64,000 nt of DNA from the NCBI GenBank assembly GCA_963920765.1, contig OY987252.1:870501-934500 (forward strand), written 5' to 3'. Source of the DNA: Ulota crispa. Taxonomy: Eukaryota > Streptophyta > Bryopsida > Orthotrichales > Orthotrichaceae. This document shows, in pieces, positions 1 to 11,654 of the stretch; within the stretch, counting starts at the first letter, position 1, and each line of letters opens with the position of its first letter. The notes beneath the pieces are model-generated. The model was not told where the DNA came from. It ran no database searches and saw only the letters and a program-made list of their open reading frames with translations. Position numbers and translations under genes: made by a program.

Positions 1-1590
1 CACCACGCGCTTGTGGGAAGAGACCCATTTTTGACCCGTTCCATAATAGGTGGTGATCCACCAAATGGATTCCCACAACATGGAATCTGGGTTGAACGAT
101 AACGTCATTGTGGGCGACATTGATGCTCCTAAAGACGTTGATGTCAACAAAGCCATTGCTGAACCTGATGTGCCAAGTGTTGAAGAAAAAGTTGGCATTG
201 ACAACAACAACATTGTTCTAGACAAGCATCATGACGTCCAAAGGCAAGTGATGGAGGCCTTCAACCATGTTGACAAATTGCACCAAGAAGCCCACGCAGA
301 CCCGGACACCGCGCTCGAGTTTGAAGACCGAAACGATGCTACACTGAACGATTTGCAAGAGTTTTATGACTTGGCATCAACACTTGTGTACACGGGATTG
401 AAGACAAGTGTGGTGTCAGCCACCATTGTTCTCATATACATGTGTGTTGTCTTCGGTGTCAGCAACAGATTCTCATACGAGCTGCTCCAATATTTGGCAA
501 AGGACTTGTTGCCCCTTGATTATAAATTGCCAACGACTCATTATGAGGCCAAGAAAACAATCCAAAGACTAGGTTTAGAGTATACTAATATTCACGCCTG
601 CCCTGACAGGTGCATGTTGTTTGAGGATGAGGAATTGATGTTGAATGAATGTTTGAAGTGTTCAAAATTGCATTGGATGGATGGTACAAATGCTATTCTT
701 GCAAAAGTCATTCGACATTGTCCTCTCATTCCACGCTTGAAGCAAACGTGGAGGTTGCCGGATATTGCAAGCATGTTGATGGGTCACACCAAGCACGTCA
801 GCAGTGATGGCGTGATGCGTTCAGTAGTGGATAGCCCTCCTTGGAAACACATTGACTCTGACGTTGCTGTTGGCAACTTTGGCGCTGAGAAACAAAACAT
901 GCGACTGGCGTTGGTGTTGGACGGCATCAATCCATTCAAGCTCAGCAACATAAATTGGTCAACTTGGCCGCTGTTGATATTGATTTATAACTTGGAGCCC
1001 TAGTTTGTGACAAAGAAATTTTTCATTTTGCTCAGCATCCTCATATCAGGCAAGCAATCTCCAACTACAAAGAACATTGATGTTTTCATAAGTCCACTAA
1101 TACGGGAGTTGCAAGTTCTTTAGGAGGGCGTTCTAGTGCTGGATTATTCATGCTCCAAGGGTTCTCAATGTTTTGCAATGCGCAGATTGCTCATTTGCAC
1201 AATCTCAGACTTTCTAGCATACGGCCTCATATCAGGTCTATGCTATAAGGGATATTGTGGTTGTCCATCATGCAGCTTTGACACGGACTCCAGGATGGCA
1301 AAGACCAAGGACATGCTACCTGACGAGTCTGTAAGGGACAACAAAATTGTGTATGGCGGGGCTTGTAGGTATCTGCATCACACACATCCGCACTGACGTA
1401 ATCGAAGATTCAATGGGCAGGCCGACCATCGAGGAAGGCCAAAAATAATGTCAGGGCTGGACGTCATTAGGGACGTTGAGTGGCGTCAAATGTACTTGGA
1501 TATGGGTGGTCATGAGATGGGAAAGACAATCCCGTGCACTATTCCAGCGTGAAGCAGTTGAGTGCATTCTATAAACTTATGTATTGGCAG
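1..1590 (+). pseudogene. tnp2 transposase, end of Transpos_assoc domain plus Transposase_21 region (copy C)
   Basis: This frame runs from base 1 with in-frame stops at 1003-1005 (TAG), 1121-1123 (TAG, where copy B has Trp) and about 1394 (TGA). Recognisable tnp2 blocks are PLIPRL near 725, VVDSPPWKH near 830, LVLDGINPF near 918 and STWPLLILIYNL near 958. After the first stop come FVTKKFF, a CTISDFLAYGLISG block near 1200, and YGG and MSG blocks that align with copies A and B. The exon seems to end at 1590, where CAG is followed by GTGCG, a splice-donor-like site. The protein would be the catalytic subunit of a CACTA transposase. The apparent GTG start near position 50 is only where a stop-free stretch begins. 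Confidence 0.85.
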
Positions 1591-2019
1591 GTGCGTGAGT
1601 TAGAAACACAGAATCTTGTAATTGTCAAACCAACAATAGGAAAAGAAACAAGTGTCTGCCAAGATTGACGTAGCATGTTCAAATGTAGTGAACATTGGAA
1701 AAACGTCAAAGTAAATGTTGCTGCAACTAGAAGTGCAAAGAGTTTGTCTATGCATCTGCATGTCCATGTGATTGTACATGTCAGAATGGATGATAAAATG
1801 TTAAATGAAATGTTAAAGTGTACATATGTATGTGTAAAAGTACATTGTGAAGTCATGGTAGACATTTCTTGTGTTGACTAGAGCAACAGCAATGTTGGGT
1901 GTTGTTTTCATGGGGGTACAACATCATGTTCAAAAAATCATGGTAGCATATATCTCTAAATTTGAACGGACAATCCATTATTGTTGGTCTAATCTTGATG
2001 AGCATCCATTTCATGTTGA

Positions 2020-2361
2020 TAGCATTTGTTGGTTCGACACACCCTGGACGTCAAGCACTGCAAAAATAACTTGTGCGAGAACTTTGTGAAAACATTGCTA
2101 GGTATGAACAATAGCCCACGAAGTCGCCAGGATTTGCAGGACTTGGATATCCGAGATGGGTTATGGTTGCAACGTCAAGGAGACCAATTGCACATGCCAC
2201 GGGGGTCATACATGTTGAAACTAGACAAGCAAAAGGAGTTTGTGCAGATCATTTCAAACATCCGCACCCCCTCAAACTATGTAGGTTATATCCAAAAGCG
2301 CCTAAAGGATGGGAAACTTCAGTACATGCAGACGCATGACTACCACGTCCTCCTGCAACAG
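2020..2361 (+). pseudogene. tnp2 internal exon with LDxxHxxxN motif (copy C)
   Basis: This is the second tnp2 exon of copy C, homologous to 12456-12830 in copy A and 38866-39219 in copy B on the opposite strand. It carries LDVKHCKNNLCEN, where A and B keep LDPMHxEKNLCEN, a block typical of CACTA transposases. It also has SRQDLQDL and RTPSNYVGYI, and ends in HDYHVLLQQ. The exon ends at 2361 with CAG followed by GTAAGT, a consensus plant splice donor. All three copies have GTAAGT directly after the same Gln-Gln codons, so this intron is ancestral to the family. The exon is open, but Met to Lys in the LDxMH block suggests decay. Confidence 0.8.
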
Positions 2362-2579
2362 GTAAGTATGTATGAAACCTTCACGTTCTGCTTTCTTGTC
2401 CAAAAATGCATATATCACAACATTTGTCTATGTTAATAGACACCTTGATTGATATAACCAAGACAATCAAAATTTTGATATTGATGTTAACCAAGTGTCG
2501 TATTGGGTTGAAACGGACATGATTGCAATTACAGCACGTTACATTTGAAGTGTTAATTAACACAAACATCACATTGTAG

Positions 2580-3215
2580 ACTTCTTGATGCAGTCATGGA
2601 TGTCTGGAAGTGCATCACAACTGACATGCAACTGTGCTGTGAAAATCTGTCCCTTGCAAGTACTCCCCGTGGCAATTAGAAACCTTCTAGATGAAAAATA
2701 TGGCAAGCAATTATGAAGATGTGTTGCGTGTTTCAAAGGTTGTACGAGAAAGAGGTGCAAGAGGACGGCAAGGAGGAACTCATGGAGAACTTGGTCATTG
2801 CATCTTGCATTTTAGAGAAGGAGTTTCCACTGACATTCTTGAATGTCATGACACACCTACCCGTGCATCTAGTGGAGTAGCTGTTTATCTGCGGCCTTGT
2901 CCATTGCAGGTGGATGTATCCCATTGAGTGCTACTTGAAGACATTGAAGGATTACGTTAGAGCTTACACCCATCCAGAGGGGAGCATAGCAGAAGGCTAT
3001 CGAATAGAAGAGGCATTGGGGTTTTGCACATAGTATATGACACAACATAGGGCAACGACCCATCAAGTATGGGATGCAGACAAAGATGCTACAATGAACG
3101 ACAAAATTCTAAACCCCAATGAGACTTGGAAGTAAAAGATGTCAGACACAGTGCGTGGTTATGTGCACTCATTTATTTTTGGCAATGCGGCATGTCTGGA
3201 ACGGTTTTGGGAGTA
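2580..3215 (+). pseudogene. tnp2 DUF4218 exon (copy C)
   Basis: Read in one frame, this stretch gives the DUF4218 core found in copies A and B: LEKEFPLTFLNVMTHL, HLVE then a stop, LFICGLVHCRWMYP, a YLKTLK block, PEGSIAEGY and EEALGFC then another stop. DUF4218 is the conserved region that follows the catalytic part in plant tnp2 proteins; its exact job is not known. A TAG acceptor-like site precedes the block at 2577-2579. At least two in-frame stops fall inside the core, so the copy cannot make a full protein. The 5' edge is less sure than the core, which begins near 2710. Confidence 0.75.
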
Positions 3216-3544
3216 AGTGGCTAGATGCTATTATAAATGTTGACTATGATTAGAGAATACGGCAACCATGATTACGTCTATAACTTGGTAATGTTGTTTG
3301 GAATAAGTGGCAATGTTCTTCTGTGCCTACTAGAACGTCAGCATTGACTTGTATGTTTACATTCCAAAATTCTAGCATGGTACACAAAAAGTATCAAATT
3401 ATGTTAGCTCATACAAAGCAAAGTCCCTCATAAAAAGTATAGTAGAGAGCGTCACATTGGTCATGAACAGTAATGTCAGTGTCATATACTGCATGTTTTC
3501 TACAATGCAGGCAGTATCCAAGAGGACACTCAAGGCAATAGATC

Positions 3545-4490
3545 TGCATTTCATCTAACATTTGAGTAGACATGGGTGATGATCGTTTACACTACATTGT
3601 GACGTTAATGCAGTCACAAATAATGAATAGTGATTTGGAACTTGTTGCAAGGATTACAAGGCAAAAGCACACAGCTGGAGAGAGCAAGAGGCTTATCAAG
3701 TTGAGTTTCATTGCCATCGCCTTCCTATACGGCAAAGATACCTCAACAGTTTGGGTGAGCTACCTTCATTTGCAGATTGGTTCAGATCGTAGGTGGGAAA
3801 CGTGCAAAGAAATGGGAAACAACTTGAGGCGGACGTCCTCCAGCACGCATTCCCGCCCAAGAGATATGCAACTACACAATGACATATGAATGCGTTTGGA
3901 ATGCATTTACGCGTTTGCAGCGCTGAGGATGGTCTTGTTACTCAAGACTCATGCGTAGTAGCAACTTTCACCAAACAGCTTCAATGGGGAATTTTCAACG
4001 AAAGACTCGTTGAAAGGACCACGGAGTACGTGGGGTACATAGAAAAGATCTTGGAGTTGGATTACCGCAATCATTGCACCACTATCTTGGTATGCGACTG
4101 GGTGAGAGGCACGCGCGATGCTCGATATTCTACTGTGGAGAGTGACAAGTATGGCTTTAGCATAGCCAATTTCAATCGCATGGACGGTGCGGTGAACGCC
4201 AACTTGTTTGCATTTCCATTGCATTGTCAGCAAGTATTCTTGTCTGATGACGTGCAAAGAAACGGATGGCAAGTTTTTTGTAAAACAGATGTGCACGGGC
4301 AACGTTGAGCACTGCATGAAGAGCAACAAGACTTTGCCATCATCAATGGCAGTAATGATGCTGACTTTGAAGGCCTAGCACTTGTTGCAATGGAAACAAA
4401 ACCTATAAGAAGGCCGGACACCAGCAATGGTTCTTACGTTATATCCACAACAAAAGGACCCACTGGAGTAGCCACAGCACATGAAGAGTG
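3545..4490 (+). pseudogene. tnp2 DUF4216 exon, C-terminal part (copy C)
   Basis: The stretch 3886-4308 gives AFGMHLRVCSAEDG, then TEYVGYIEKILELDYRNHC, LVCDWV, YGFSIANFN and FAFPLHCQQVF. These are the blocks of DUF4216 in copies A (10585-11345) and B (36975-37725). After a stop at 4306 the same frame runs on to about 4489 and includes DADFEGLAL, matching the DDDFEGL ending of copy A. The part from 3545 to 3885 aligns poorly and shifts frame. In plant CACTA elements DUF4216 is the usual C-terminal region of tnp2. Confidence 0.75.
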
Positions 4491-5884
4491 ATACATGCCG
4501 TGGCCGTAGACTACAGTACTAGGACATTATCTAAAGCACGTGATGTATGACATCCCCAATATAATAGCAGATGTTTAGGCCCTTGTCAATTGCAAAAAAT
4601 GAGGTATTGTGTAGCATTTGCATAATTTGTGGGATGTTCTAGTGAGCATGCGCTCGTTGGCCCTGCATGGAAACTTGGAATTTTCTACATCAGAGATTGC
4701 GTTTGACAAAATGTTCATGTAGACATTGTTAATAGCATGGTGCATGTCCACGAAAGTGAAACATGTATGATTTACCTAAAAGGGTCCATTGCAAATCAGT
4801 TGTCTTCAGAAGTCAGAACTACGTTCAGTACGATGTCATTGTGAACGTCACCTCTGTTGTGGAGTGGCATGGTGATAATAATGTCCATCTAAGTGTCCTT
4901 CATGACATCAGGATTTATAGGGCTTGTGGCTCTTGTAGTGGGCAATATCTTCACCAATCCCTGCATAGTAACTTCTAGAAAGTAAACTAATGTCAAACCG
5001 AGTCAAACTTGCCAACATGGCAGGCATATTTAGATTGATGTCGCAATGGACATAGTTCTAGATGCGCGGAGTGCAGCTAATCATTATTTTTTAAATGGTA
5101 GCCTTTTAACCTCACAGTGCATAGTAACTCATGTAAATTTACTTTTAGTGAAATTGACCCACCTTGTCAGAGTGTTAGTCACGTTGGTTTGGACATCCAA
5201 ATGTACGTCCTCGTTCACATGTGGAAATTCCCAAAATAAAATTATTTGATGGTTTGCGTTTTCACCTCCACGTGCTCTATGACTTTGGAAAAGTTATACG
5301 TGGTAAATGCAGCCTTCATTGCTAGCCTGGCAATTATGTTTAGTTTGACAACAAAAAAAATGTCTCTATGGAGGTCTAAATTTTTGGGCCTTTTTTTACA
5401 CTGGTCAGCAATTTTACCCATTATGTAAATAGTTAACTCTTAGAAGTTATCCTTGGTGAAACTGACCCCCTAGTGTTAGAGTTATAGTGATGTTCATCAC
5501 AATGTCAACCTTGATGTGGGAACAAACATTTTCATTTTTCTAGCTTTAATTATTATAGTGGATAGCTTTTTTACCAAAATCTAGAGGGGTAGATTGTGGA
5601 GAGTTTCCTATGGTGAAAAAAAAGTGCCCTTGTCAATCTAGTGAGTATGCTGATGTTTATGTCATCATGGACATTTGTCAAGACATCCATGTTTGGGTGG
5701 ACATTGTTGTGGTTGTTCTTGACATTATGGCTATTATTCTTGACAACCACACGTTCTGTAGATGTTATGAAATTTTGACATCAAAATTTTTTATATTTTG
5801 AAAGCCAGTTGATGTCAAAATTATGTTAGAATAAATGCGTCTAACAGGGGGATGTTTTTGCAAGGATGTCAAAAAAAACGCAAG
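4490..5884. repeat. Subterminal arm of CACTA copy C
   Basis: No gene is seen here. The arm is T- and G-rich on the + strand and holds diverged internal repeats. A block with GTGAAATTGACCC (about 5150) followed by GTGTTAG recurs as GTGAAACTGACCCCC near 5457 followed by GTGTTAG, and a shorter relative with TGCATAGTAACT lies near 4960 and 5118. Many GACAT and ATGTC pairs occur between 5650 and 5880. CACTA elements normally carry clustered subterminal repeats bound by the tnpA-type protein; that these repeats serve this role is inference. Confidence 0.55.
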
Positions 5885-5896
5885 TTTCTTATAGTG
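5885..5896. repeat. Terminal inverted repeat of CACTA copy C
   Basis: Read on the - strand the terminus is CACTATAAGAAACTTGCGTT, a typical CACTA-family end and close to CACTAGTAGAAAACTACGTT at the right end of copy A. The three bases that follow (TTG, 5897-5899) would be the target duplication, but the partner lies outside the window. Confidence 0.65.
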
Positions 5897-7920
5897 TTGC
5901 TTGTTTGCCAACAATTTTGCAAAAGTATGCTTTGTTCAACAGGCTAGTACTAAAATGAAATGTGCAGCCAAGATTATTCAGAATAATTTGAGCACGGCAG
6001 CCTCTACTTACATAGCTAGCATGCACAATTACAAGAGAAATTTAGTTGCTAATATGCAGTTTTTCTTTTGCAATGATGACATCAGCCGCTGCGTGATGGA
6101 TACCAAGTGTATGTGGGTTATCTCCTACTCACCTTCGCCTAAAATATGGCCAGTCAAATCAAGTACAAATTTGACAACAAAAGAAATCCTTGCTTTAGAG
6201 AATGCGGGCTTTTAGCTTCCTCAACAACATGCAATATCTCTTTGTTGTCTGTTTGGTGATAGCTCCCTACCTATGAACCTATTATCATTTTTTGTTCCAG
6301 ATTTGCCTTATGAATATCCCAAAGTTTGTTCTGGTAAGGCTGTGTGGCGCAATATGAAAGGGCCATCGACCAAGCAATCTAACAGCTGTGTTTCAACTCA
6401 CATATACTTGGTCACATTTGAGAAGTTACTTTGGTTCCTCATCCATGATTTGAATGTATTATATCATTTGATTTAGAATCTAGGTCTAGGATTCATAACT
6501 AAGTTAGTCGCTCTAAAACCGTCACTTTAAGGGCTATTCTGGATTTTCATGGGTTTTTCAAGACATGAAGATTTTTTGCCTAATTTTTAGTCAAAGAAAA
6601 TTGGATGTTGAAAGTAACCCAATTTTTTTCATATTTTTTGAAGCATTAGTGAATTGTTGATGAATTTTCAAAGTTTTTTGTAGTAGGCACCTATTTGTGA
6701 TCCTAAGTCTCCCACAAAGCGTCCCCTTGCAACTTGGAAAGAGATCAAGTGAATAGAAGAGTACAATTGGCTCTTGCAATAAAATACTCCTTGTTCAAGA
6801 CTAAAAAGGGTCCATTCAAGAACCATCTCAAATCCATTCTTGGACTAGCTATGGAACTCTTTAAATGTGAAAGTTGCAATTAGAGCAAACTACTTGACAT
6901 ACTTACAATTGGTTCATTAATTTCCACATTGCTCTTGTCCTTACTTCACAAAGATGCTCCCAAAAGCATTTGGAAGGAATGGACAATTTGCATATTGCAA
7001 ACAATTGTACTTCCTGTTTTTTGTTGTTTGCAAACTAGATCCAAATGTAGACCTCTTCATCCATGCTCCATCATTTAGTTTTGCTGAAGTGAAGCATGTG
7101 CTATTGAGCTTAGGATTTTTTCAATGATGGTGACCTTAAACTTCATTGGATTCTTAGCAGATTTTGTAGAATTTTCATGAACTTTGTGTTTAGCCAACTA
7201 TAAAAATTTGGTTTGCTTTGAAACCATATGTGATACTTTGGTTTTAAATACATTAAATTATTTGTTGTATTGCAATTTCTAGTTGAAATTTTTAAAATTA
7301 TTCTATACATGTACATTAATATGTCCTTCTGTATGTCAATGTCCAAAACTAATTATATATCTAAACATTGAATGACATTCTACATCTCAATGTTCATTTT
7401 GTGGAGTACTACAAGTGTGATCAATTTAGTTTTCTAAATATGTATTGACCAAATGAATGTATCGGTTCATGGATTAGATAGTGGTTTTTATTTTATGCTC
7501 TTGCATTGTTGTATGGTCATTTGGTATCAGTAGTTCTACATTTTGAAGCAGATTTGTAGTTGTGTCTCCCAAATGCGCAAAGATTTTATAAGACTTTCAA
7601 TTTTGTCCAAATTGGCTTGCATTCCATTAATCCTAATAAGACTTTCAGTTTCAAATTACTATTGCCATGTTCCATGCATGCACAAACTCTTTAGGTTCCC
7701 TAATCATTATCCTTATCATCAATTGTAGGTAGCACAATTTATCAAACTTCTTCCACTTTGAAGAATATTCTACTTTCCTCCCATGGTCATAGGACCCGTA
7801 CTTACACGGTCTTAAGATACTCAGATTTTAGAATTCAAATTTCAAAATTTTAGTGACCCTTTTCTTTAAAGTTCTTGATGCTTTCAAAAAAAATTCAATG
7901 ATTTTCAACAAATTTTTTTT
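5897..7920. other. A+T-rich flank without a recognisable gene
   Basis: This is the sequence into which copy C inserted. A 104-codon stop-free stretch at 5901-6215 (+) and another at 6273-6476 (+) show no motif I recognise. The rest is A+T-rich and full of stops in every frame. I see no terminal repeats, tRNA-like fold or conserved block. Confidence 0.4.
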
Positions 7921-8027
7921 CACTGCTCACAAAATCCAAGCTCACCGCTCACAAAATCCAGGTTCACCGCTCACAAAATATAGGCTCACCGCTCACCGCT
8001 CACAAAGTTATGCTCACAAAATAGCGC
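7921..8027. repeat. 22-bp tandem repeat, about 5 degenerate units
   Basis: The unit is about CTCACCGCTCACAAAATCCA plus two bases. Units shorten toward the right end, where GCTCACC and GCTCACAAA alternate. It contrasts with the surrounding A+T-rich DNA. It lies just beyond the 3' end of the DUF7869-like pseudogene. Confidence 0.8.
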
Positions 8028-8349
8028 CTTCCAAACAATGACTAAAATAAATGGGTTACTAATCACTAAGTTGATTATTTTAAAGTAGCAATTTCCATTA
8101 AAATGAGAGTTTTGCAATCAATGAACCTTTTCCAACAGATGTTGTATTGTATTATACTAATAATATAGCCAATTCAACATATAAAGAAATACATTATACA
8201 ATGGAAAATATATTACTATGGTGAAAAAATTGCAACATAAATATAAATATTACAAACACCTAATCAAAATACATATTCTCAAATACAAGTGAAATCAACA
8301 AGCAATCTTTCACTTTTATATCAAAGCATAAATGAAACTTAAATACCAC

Positions 8350-9126
8350 ACAATCTTATAAAGCTCACTACCTTAGTTAGCCTCACTATGAGCATTGTTA
8401 TGCTTATGATGAAATATATGAAGCCAAACTTTGATTAATAACTTCAATTTGAGTTGTAGGGATTCTCGTCAAGCACTTGACAATGTCTCAATTGATTTTG
8501 GACTTCCATGCTATCATCAAAGATTCTATTTCTTCCCAAAGCAATGGTTCATTTTTGTCGACATTCCACCATAAACCTCTTGTAGTATCCCATCTAGTAT
8601 AATAATCTTAAATAACTTGATCTCTTGATACTAGACGGAAATATTGAATGAAGATGCAATTGGCCTTTTCTAGGTTGGAGATCAGGTCAAATAACGCCTT
8701 TGCAATCCAAACTGGTTGAATGTTAGCTTCAACATGTCAAATTGCAACAAAGTAGCCGTCATATAGATCTTGACCTACTCTAAAGGATGGAAGTGGATGA
8801 CCTTGCAAAGGCCCTATGTAGGCGTCATCCTCTCCAAACTCTTTAAGGTCCTCATCATCGTTTGCAAGTTGATCTTCCACAACAACTTGAACTTGGATAG
8901 ACAACCAAAATCTGTCCCTCAAAATAGAGGAGACAAGTTTAGGTTATTGCAAAGCTACCTTCACCCCACTCTAATAGTGCACTAAATGTTTGTAGCATCT
9001 TCTGTAGTCCCTAGTGATGTCTTCATTGCACAAATTCTCCCAATATTCTAAAACTTAGATAAATCCTTTAGCATGTCGTCCGTACTCCTCATTGAACTAT
9101 GAATAATTGCTTGTGGCAACTCACCA
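8350..9126 (-). pseudogene. DUF7869-like protein pseudogene, 3' (C-terminal) part
   Basis: On the - strand one frame stays recognisably coding from 9126 down to about 8380 despite stops. It gives FNEEYGRH, YWENLCNED, YRRCYKHLVHY, then WLSIQVQVVVEDQL, DDEDLKEFGEDDAYIGPLQ, SFRVGQDLYDGYFVAI, PVWIAKAL, IQYFRLVSRD, YYTRWDTTRGLWW and LMIAWKSKIN. This is the C-terminal half of the gene whose N-terminal half lies at 26817-29150, also on the - strand; the 17.7 kb between them is CACTA copy A plus a MITE. In-frame stops include TGA and TAA at places where the reading continues sensibly. I assign the family from memory of multi-copy GHTH-motif proteins in lower plants and algae. The function is unknown. 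Confidence 0.65.
9124..9126. repeat. Target site duplication CCA, left of CACTA copy A
   Basis: CCA directly precedes CACTAGTAGAATCC and is matched by CCA at 26622-26624 directly after the right terminus. Three-base target duplications are the rule for CACTA elements. Confidence 0.75.
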
Positions 9127-9147
9127 CACTAGTAGAATCCTGAGTTA
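9127..9147. repeat. Left terminal inverted repeat, copy A
   Basis: It starts CACTAGTAGAATCC and matches the inverted right end at 11 consecutive bases, then at CT and GTT with two-base gaps. The first 42 bases match the left end of copy B at 33 positions by eye. Confidence 0.85.
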
Positions 9148-10584
9148 AATCATACAATATTTCCTTACATTTTTGTGTTCAGTGTCATCTTCAACGCTGA
9201 TTTGTTACTACTTATACTGGCTTCCATTCATAATTCTACAAAAACAAATATGTTCTTGTATCATTTATGTTGTCAACACAATCTCCGTGTTCACAGTCTA
9301 AAATAGCCATACTCGCAATGCTGGCTTATTTTAGACATTTACAAAAACAGTGTTGACACTGATATTTCCCGATTTTGAACTTCTTATGGTGGGAACAACT
9401 ACCTTTACTATGATATTGTTGTATGAAAAGAGGATCTGCATTTGTCACAAAATGTTTCTGCATTCATCCAAGTCTTGCATATTCAGATTGCAAATGACGC
9501 CCACCGAAGTTCTAACACGTGGCAATTCCATTACAGTTTGGCATGCACTTCTAGCTTTTGTGACGTTCACAATATAGTCATTTAAAGGTTCACACTGTCC
9601 ACATAAAATCCAGATCACTTATGCGGTTAGTTACGGTCTGTGGAAACTGTTGCATCCATAAGATTTGAGAATGAAAATTCCGCAAGAACCAAGTTTCATA
9701 CATATTACTCTACACATTATGCTCTTACTCTGCACTAGATGTGTATGATTTTTTTTTTTCTGTAATTTTCAAACTCTAATTTTTGATGATGCTTACTATA
9801 CTAAAATTACATAATCTGTTCAACAAAACAAAAAAAAGGATACATGAACCTAACAAATAAGTGCTCTAATCATAGCATGTTTTGCACTTGGTTCTTGACT
9901 TTTTCCCAATATCCTTCACAAAACACATGAACTCAAAAAAAAATAACGACACTTTCATTCAATGAAAATAGAAAATTTGTCATAGATGTACAGGTTCGTA
10001 TTTCTTCTAAAACTTTATGTTGGACTTACTCTCTATTTGGTACAACTATATTCACTAAAGGAAACCTACACACAAATTCACAATATCACTTGTGACACTA
10101 AAGAAACCTTGTCAATGAACTACTCCATTTCTGAATTTTTCAACACAAAATTCCACAGCATTTCATACAACGCAAAACATGAGCTTCCATGAACCAACTG
10201 AATTTACGTTGCCTTCATACACCATAGAAGTGATTCCACTAGAACAGCAAAGTCCAATGTAAAACCTATCACCAAAGTCCATTTTTGTGTATTCTGTGAT
10301 AGAATACTCTAAACAATAATTCAAAAGGACATTGAACAACACGTTCACTTCTGACAATTACCAATCTGCTCTTACAGATACTTTGTCACTAAAATACAGT
10401 ACATGCCATTTCTACATGTCACCAATACACATCTTCATTTGGAAAAATAAGCACATACGCCTCAGCCCTTCACAAGAATTGTTCCTATACTGTTAGTCAA
10501 TTATAGATACATACATGTGGCACTCAGTTCTGTTTGACTTCTATGTACCTAGACATAAAAATTCAACCAATGCTATAAGATACA
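9148..10584. other. Left noncoding arm of copy A
   Basis: No gene is seen. The + strand is A- and C-rich, the mirror of the T/G-rich arms that lie on the right of elements. It contains an ACACGTGGC motif near 9520, similar to ACGTG-containing motifs in the right arms of A and B. Short open stretches at 9350-9577 and 9986-10192 show no motif. Confidence 0.5.
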
Positions 10585-11345
10585 AAGTCCCTCAAAATCG
10601 TCATCCCTGCCCGGCATGAGCATGTCAATTTCTGGACTCAATGCAATTGTCTTTGCATGTCTATCCCTTATGTTAGTACCGCATATGACCTTCCAATCAT
10701 TGCCATTTCCTCTCCTCCTTTCCACGTCATCAAACATGAATACCTATTGACACTGAGTTGGAAAAGCAAAGGAGTATGGGCCCAATGGTTCACAAGCAGT
10801 CATATTAGCTACTGTGAATCCATACCTGTCTTTCAAAACATTTGTGTTTACAACGCCTATGTTTGCTTGCACCCAAGAACATATTAGCACTATGTAGCAA
10901 TGACTACGATAGTTTAGTTCCAAAATTTCTTGAATCCACCCCACAGACTCGGTGCTCTCCCAATGACGCAATCTAGAGTTGCCCCGTCCCATTTTGTACA
11001 TAAGCACGGAAGCAGCTATGGTATTGTCACATGTCACTTTGTCTTCCTTAGCACTTTGTACCCAAAGACGCATTCCATGGGCAACCATATTCTTGTACAT
11101 AGTGCTTCTTCTCTCTGGAAGCTTCGTACACTCTATAGTGTCCTTCAATGGCTTGTCCGGTCCATTGATAGCTTTCAATATTTCCATGCTCACCCACTCT
11201 GGAAACTTTGGCAAGTTCAAATACTCCTTTGGATAAGTAACCGCATGATTTTGTCCATGCATGCTACAAAAACATTGGGCATGTATTTTGCTTTGCCAAA
11301 GTCGGCGTTCATAAGTAATAATGTATTTTTTGAACATCAATGCTA
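10585..11345 (-). pseudogene. tnp2 DUF4216 exon, C-terminal part (copy A)
   Basis: The reading gives WVSMEILKAINGPDKPLKD, MVAHGMRLWVQSAKED, VGWIQEILELNYRSHC, LICSWV, YGFTVAN and SFAFPTQCQ, then one TAG stop in place of the Gln seen in copies B and C. It continues VFMFDDVERRRGNGNDWKV and ends DDDFEGLCIL before a stop near 10585. Apart from that stop the exon is open for about 250 codons. An acceptor-like TTAG precedes it near 11346 on the - strand. Order and orientation match copy B. Confidence 0.85.
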
Positions 11346-11654
11346 ACAGCCAATTATAATTACAGACGTGTCAGCTAACAAAAATAACAAAATCAGCATG
11401 TCAATCTTCATCAAACCTCTCAAGAACACAAATATCTGCATGTTAATGAAGCATATGATGTTCATGGTCATTAATAATGACTTTCTACATCATTAGGGTC
11501 TTACTCAATATTTCCACTGTCTTGTACAAACTTATATTTCAACCGCACTGTATTCACTACTCAATATAAGACATCTCTATACAACACATAGGTTTCACTA
11601 AACATCTGGTTTTGTATTGAGACTCAACAAAAAATGTTATTAACACTTATTCCC

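Larger units (their letters stand above)
1..5896 (+). mobile_element. CACTA (En/Spm) transposon copy C, partial; right end inside window
   Basis: The window opens inside the tnp2 gene of a CACTA element read on the + strand. The first codons match the end of the Transpos_assoc region of copy A (shared DPF, GGDP and GIW blocks). The order is Transposase_21 region, an LDxxH exon, a DUF4218 exon, a DUF4216 exon, then about 1.4 kb of noncoding arm to a terminus at 5896. The distance from the DUF4216 end to the terminus is about 1.4 kb here, 1.46 kb in copy A and 1.5 kb in copy B, which supports the boundary. The other end and the tnpA-like gene lie to the left of the window. Several in-frame stops make this copy inactive. 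Confidence 0.85.

Noticed and set aside
50-1003. A gene starting at the GTG near position 50
   Set aside because: The protein-like frame already runs from base 1 and matches the Transpos_assoc end of copy A; GTG here is only the first start-like codon after a stop.
1003-1125. In-frame TAG codons in tnp2 read as a reassigned stop codon
   Set aside because: TAA and TGA also interrupt the same genes, and copy B has TGG at the TAG position near 1121; simple decay explains it.
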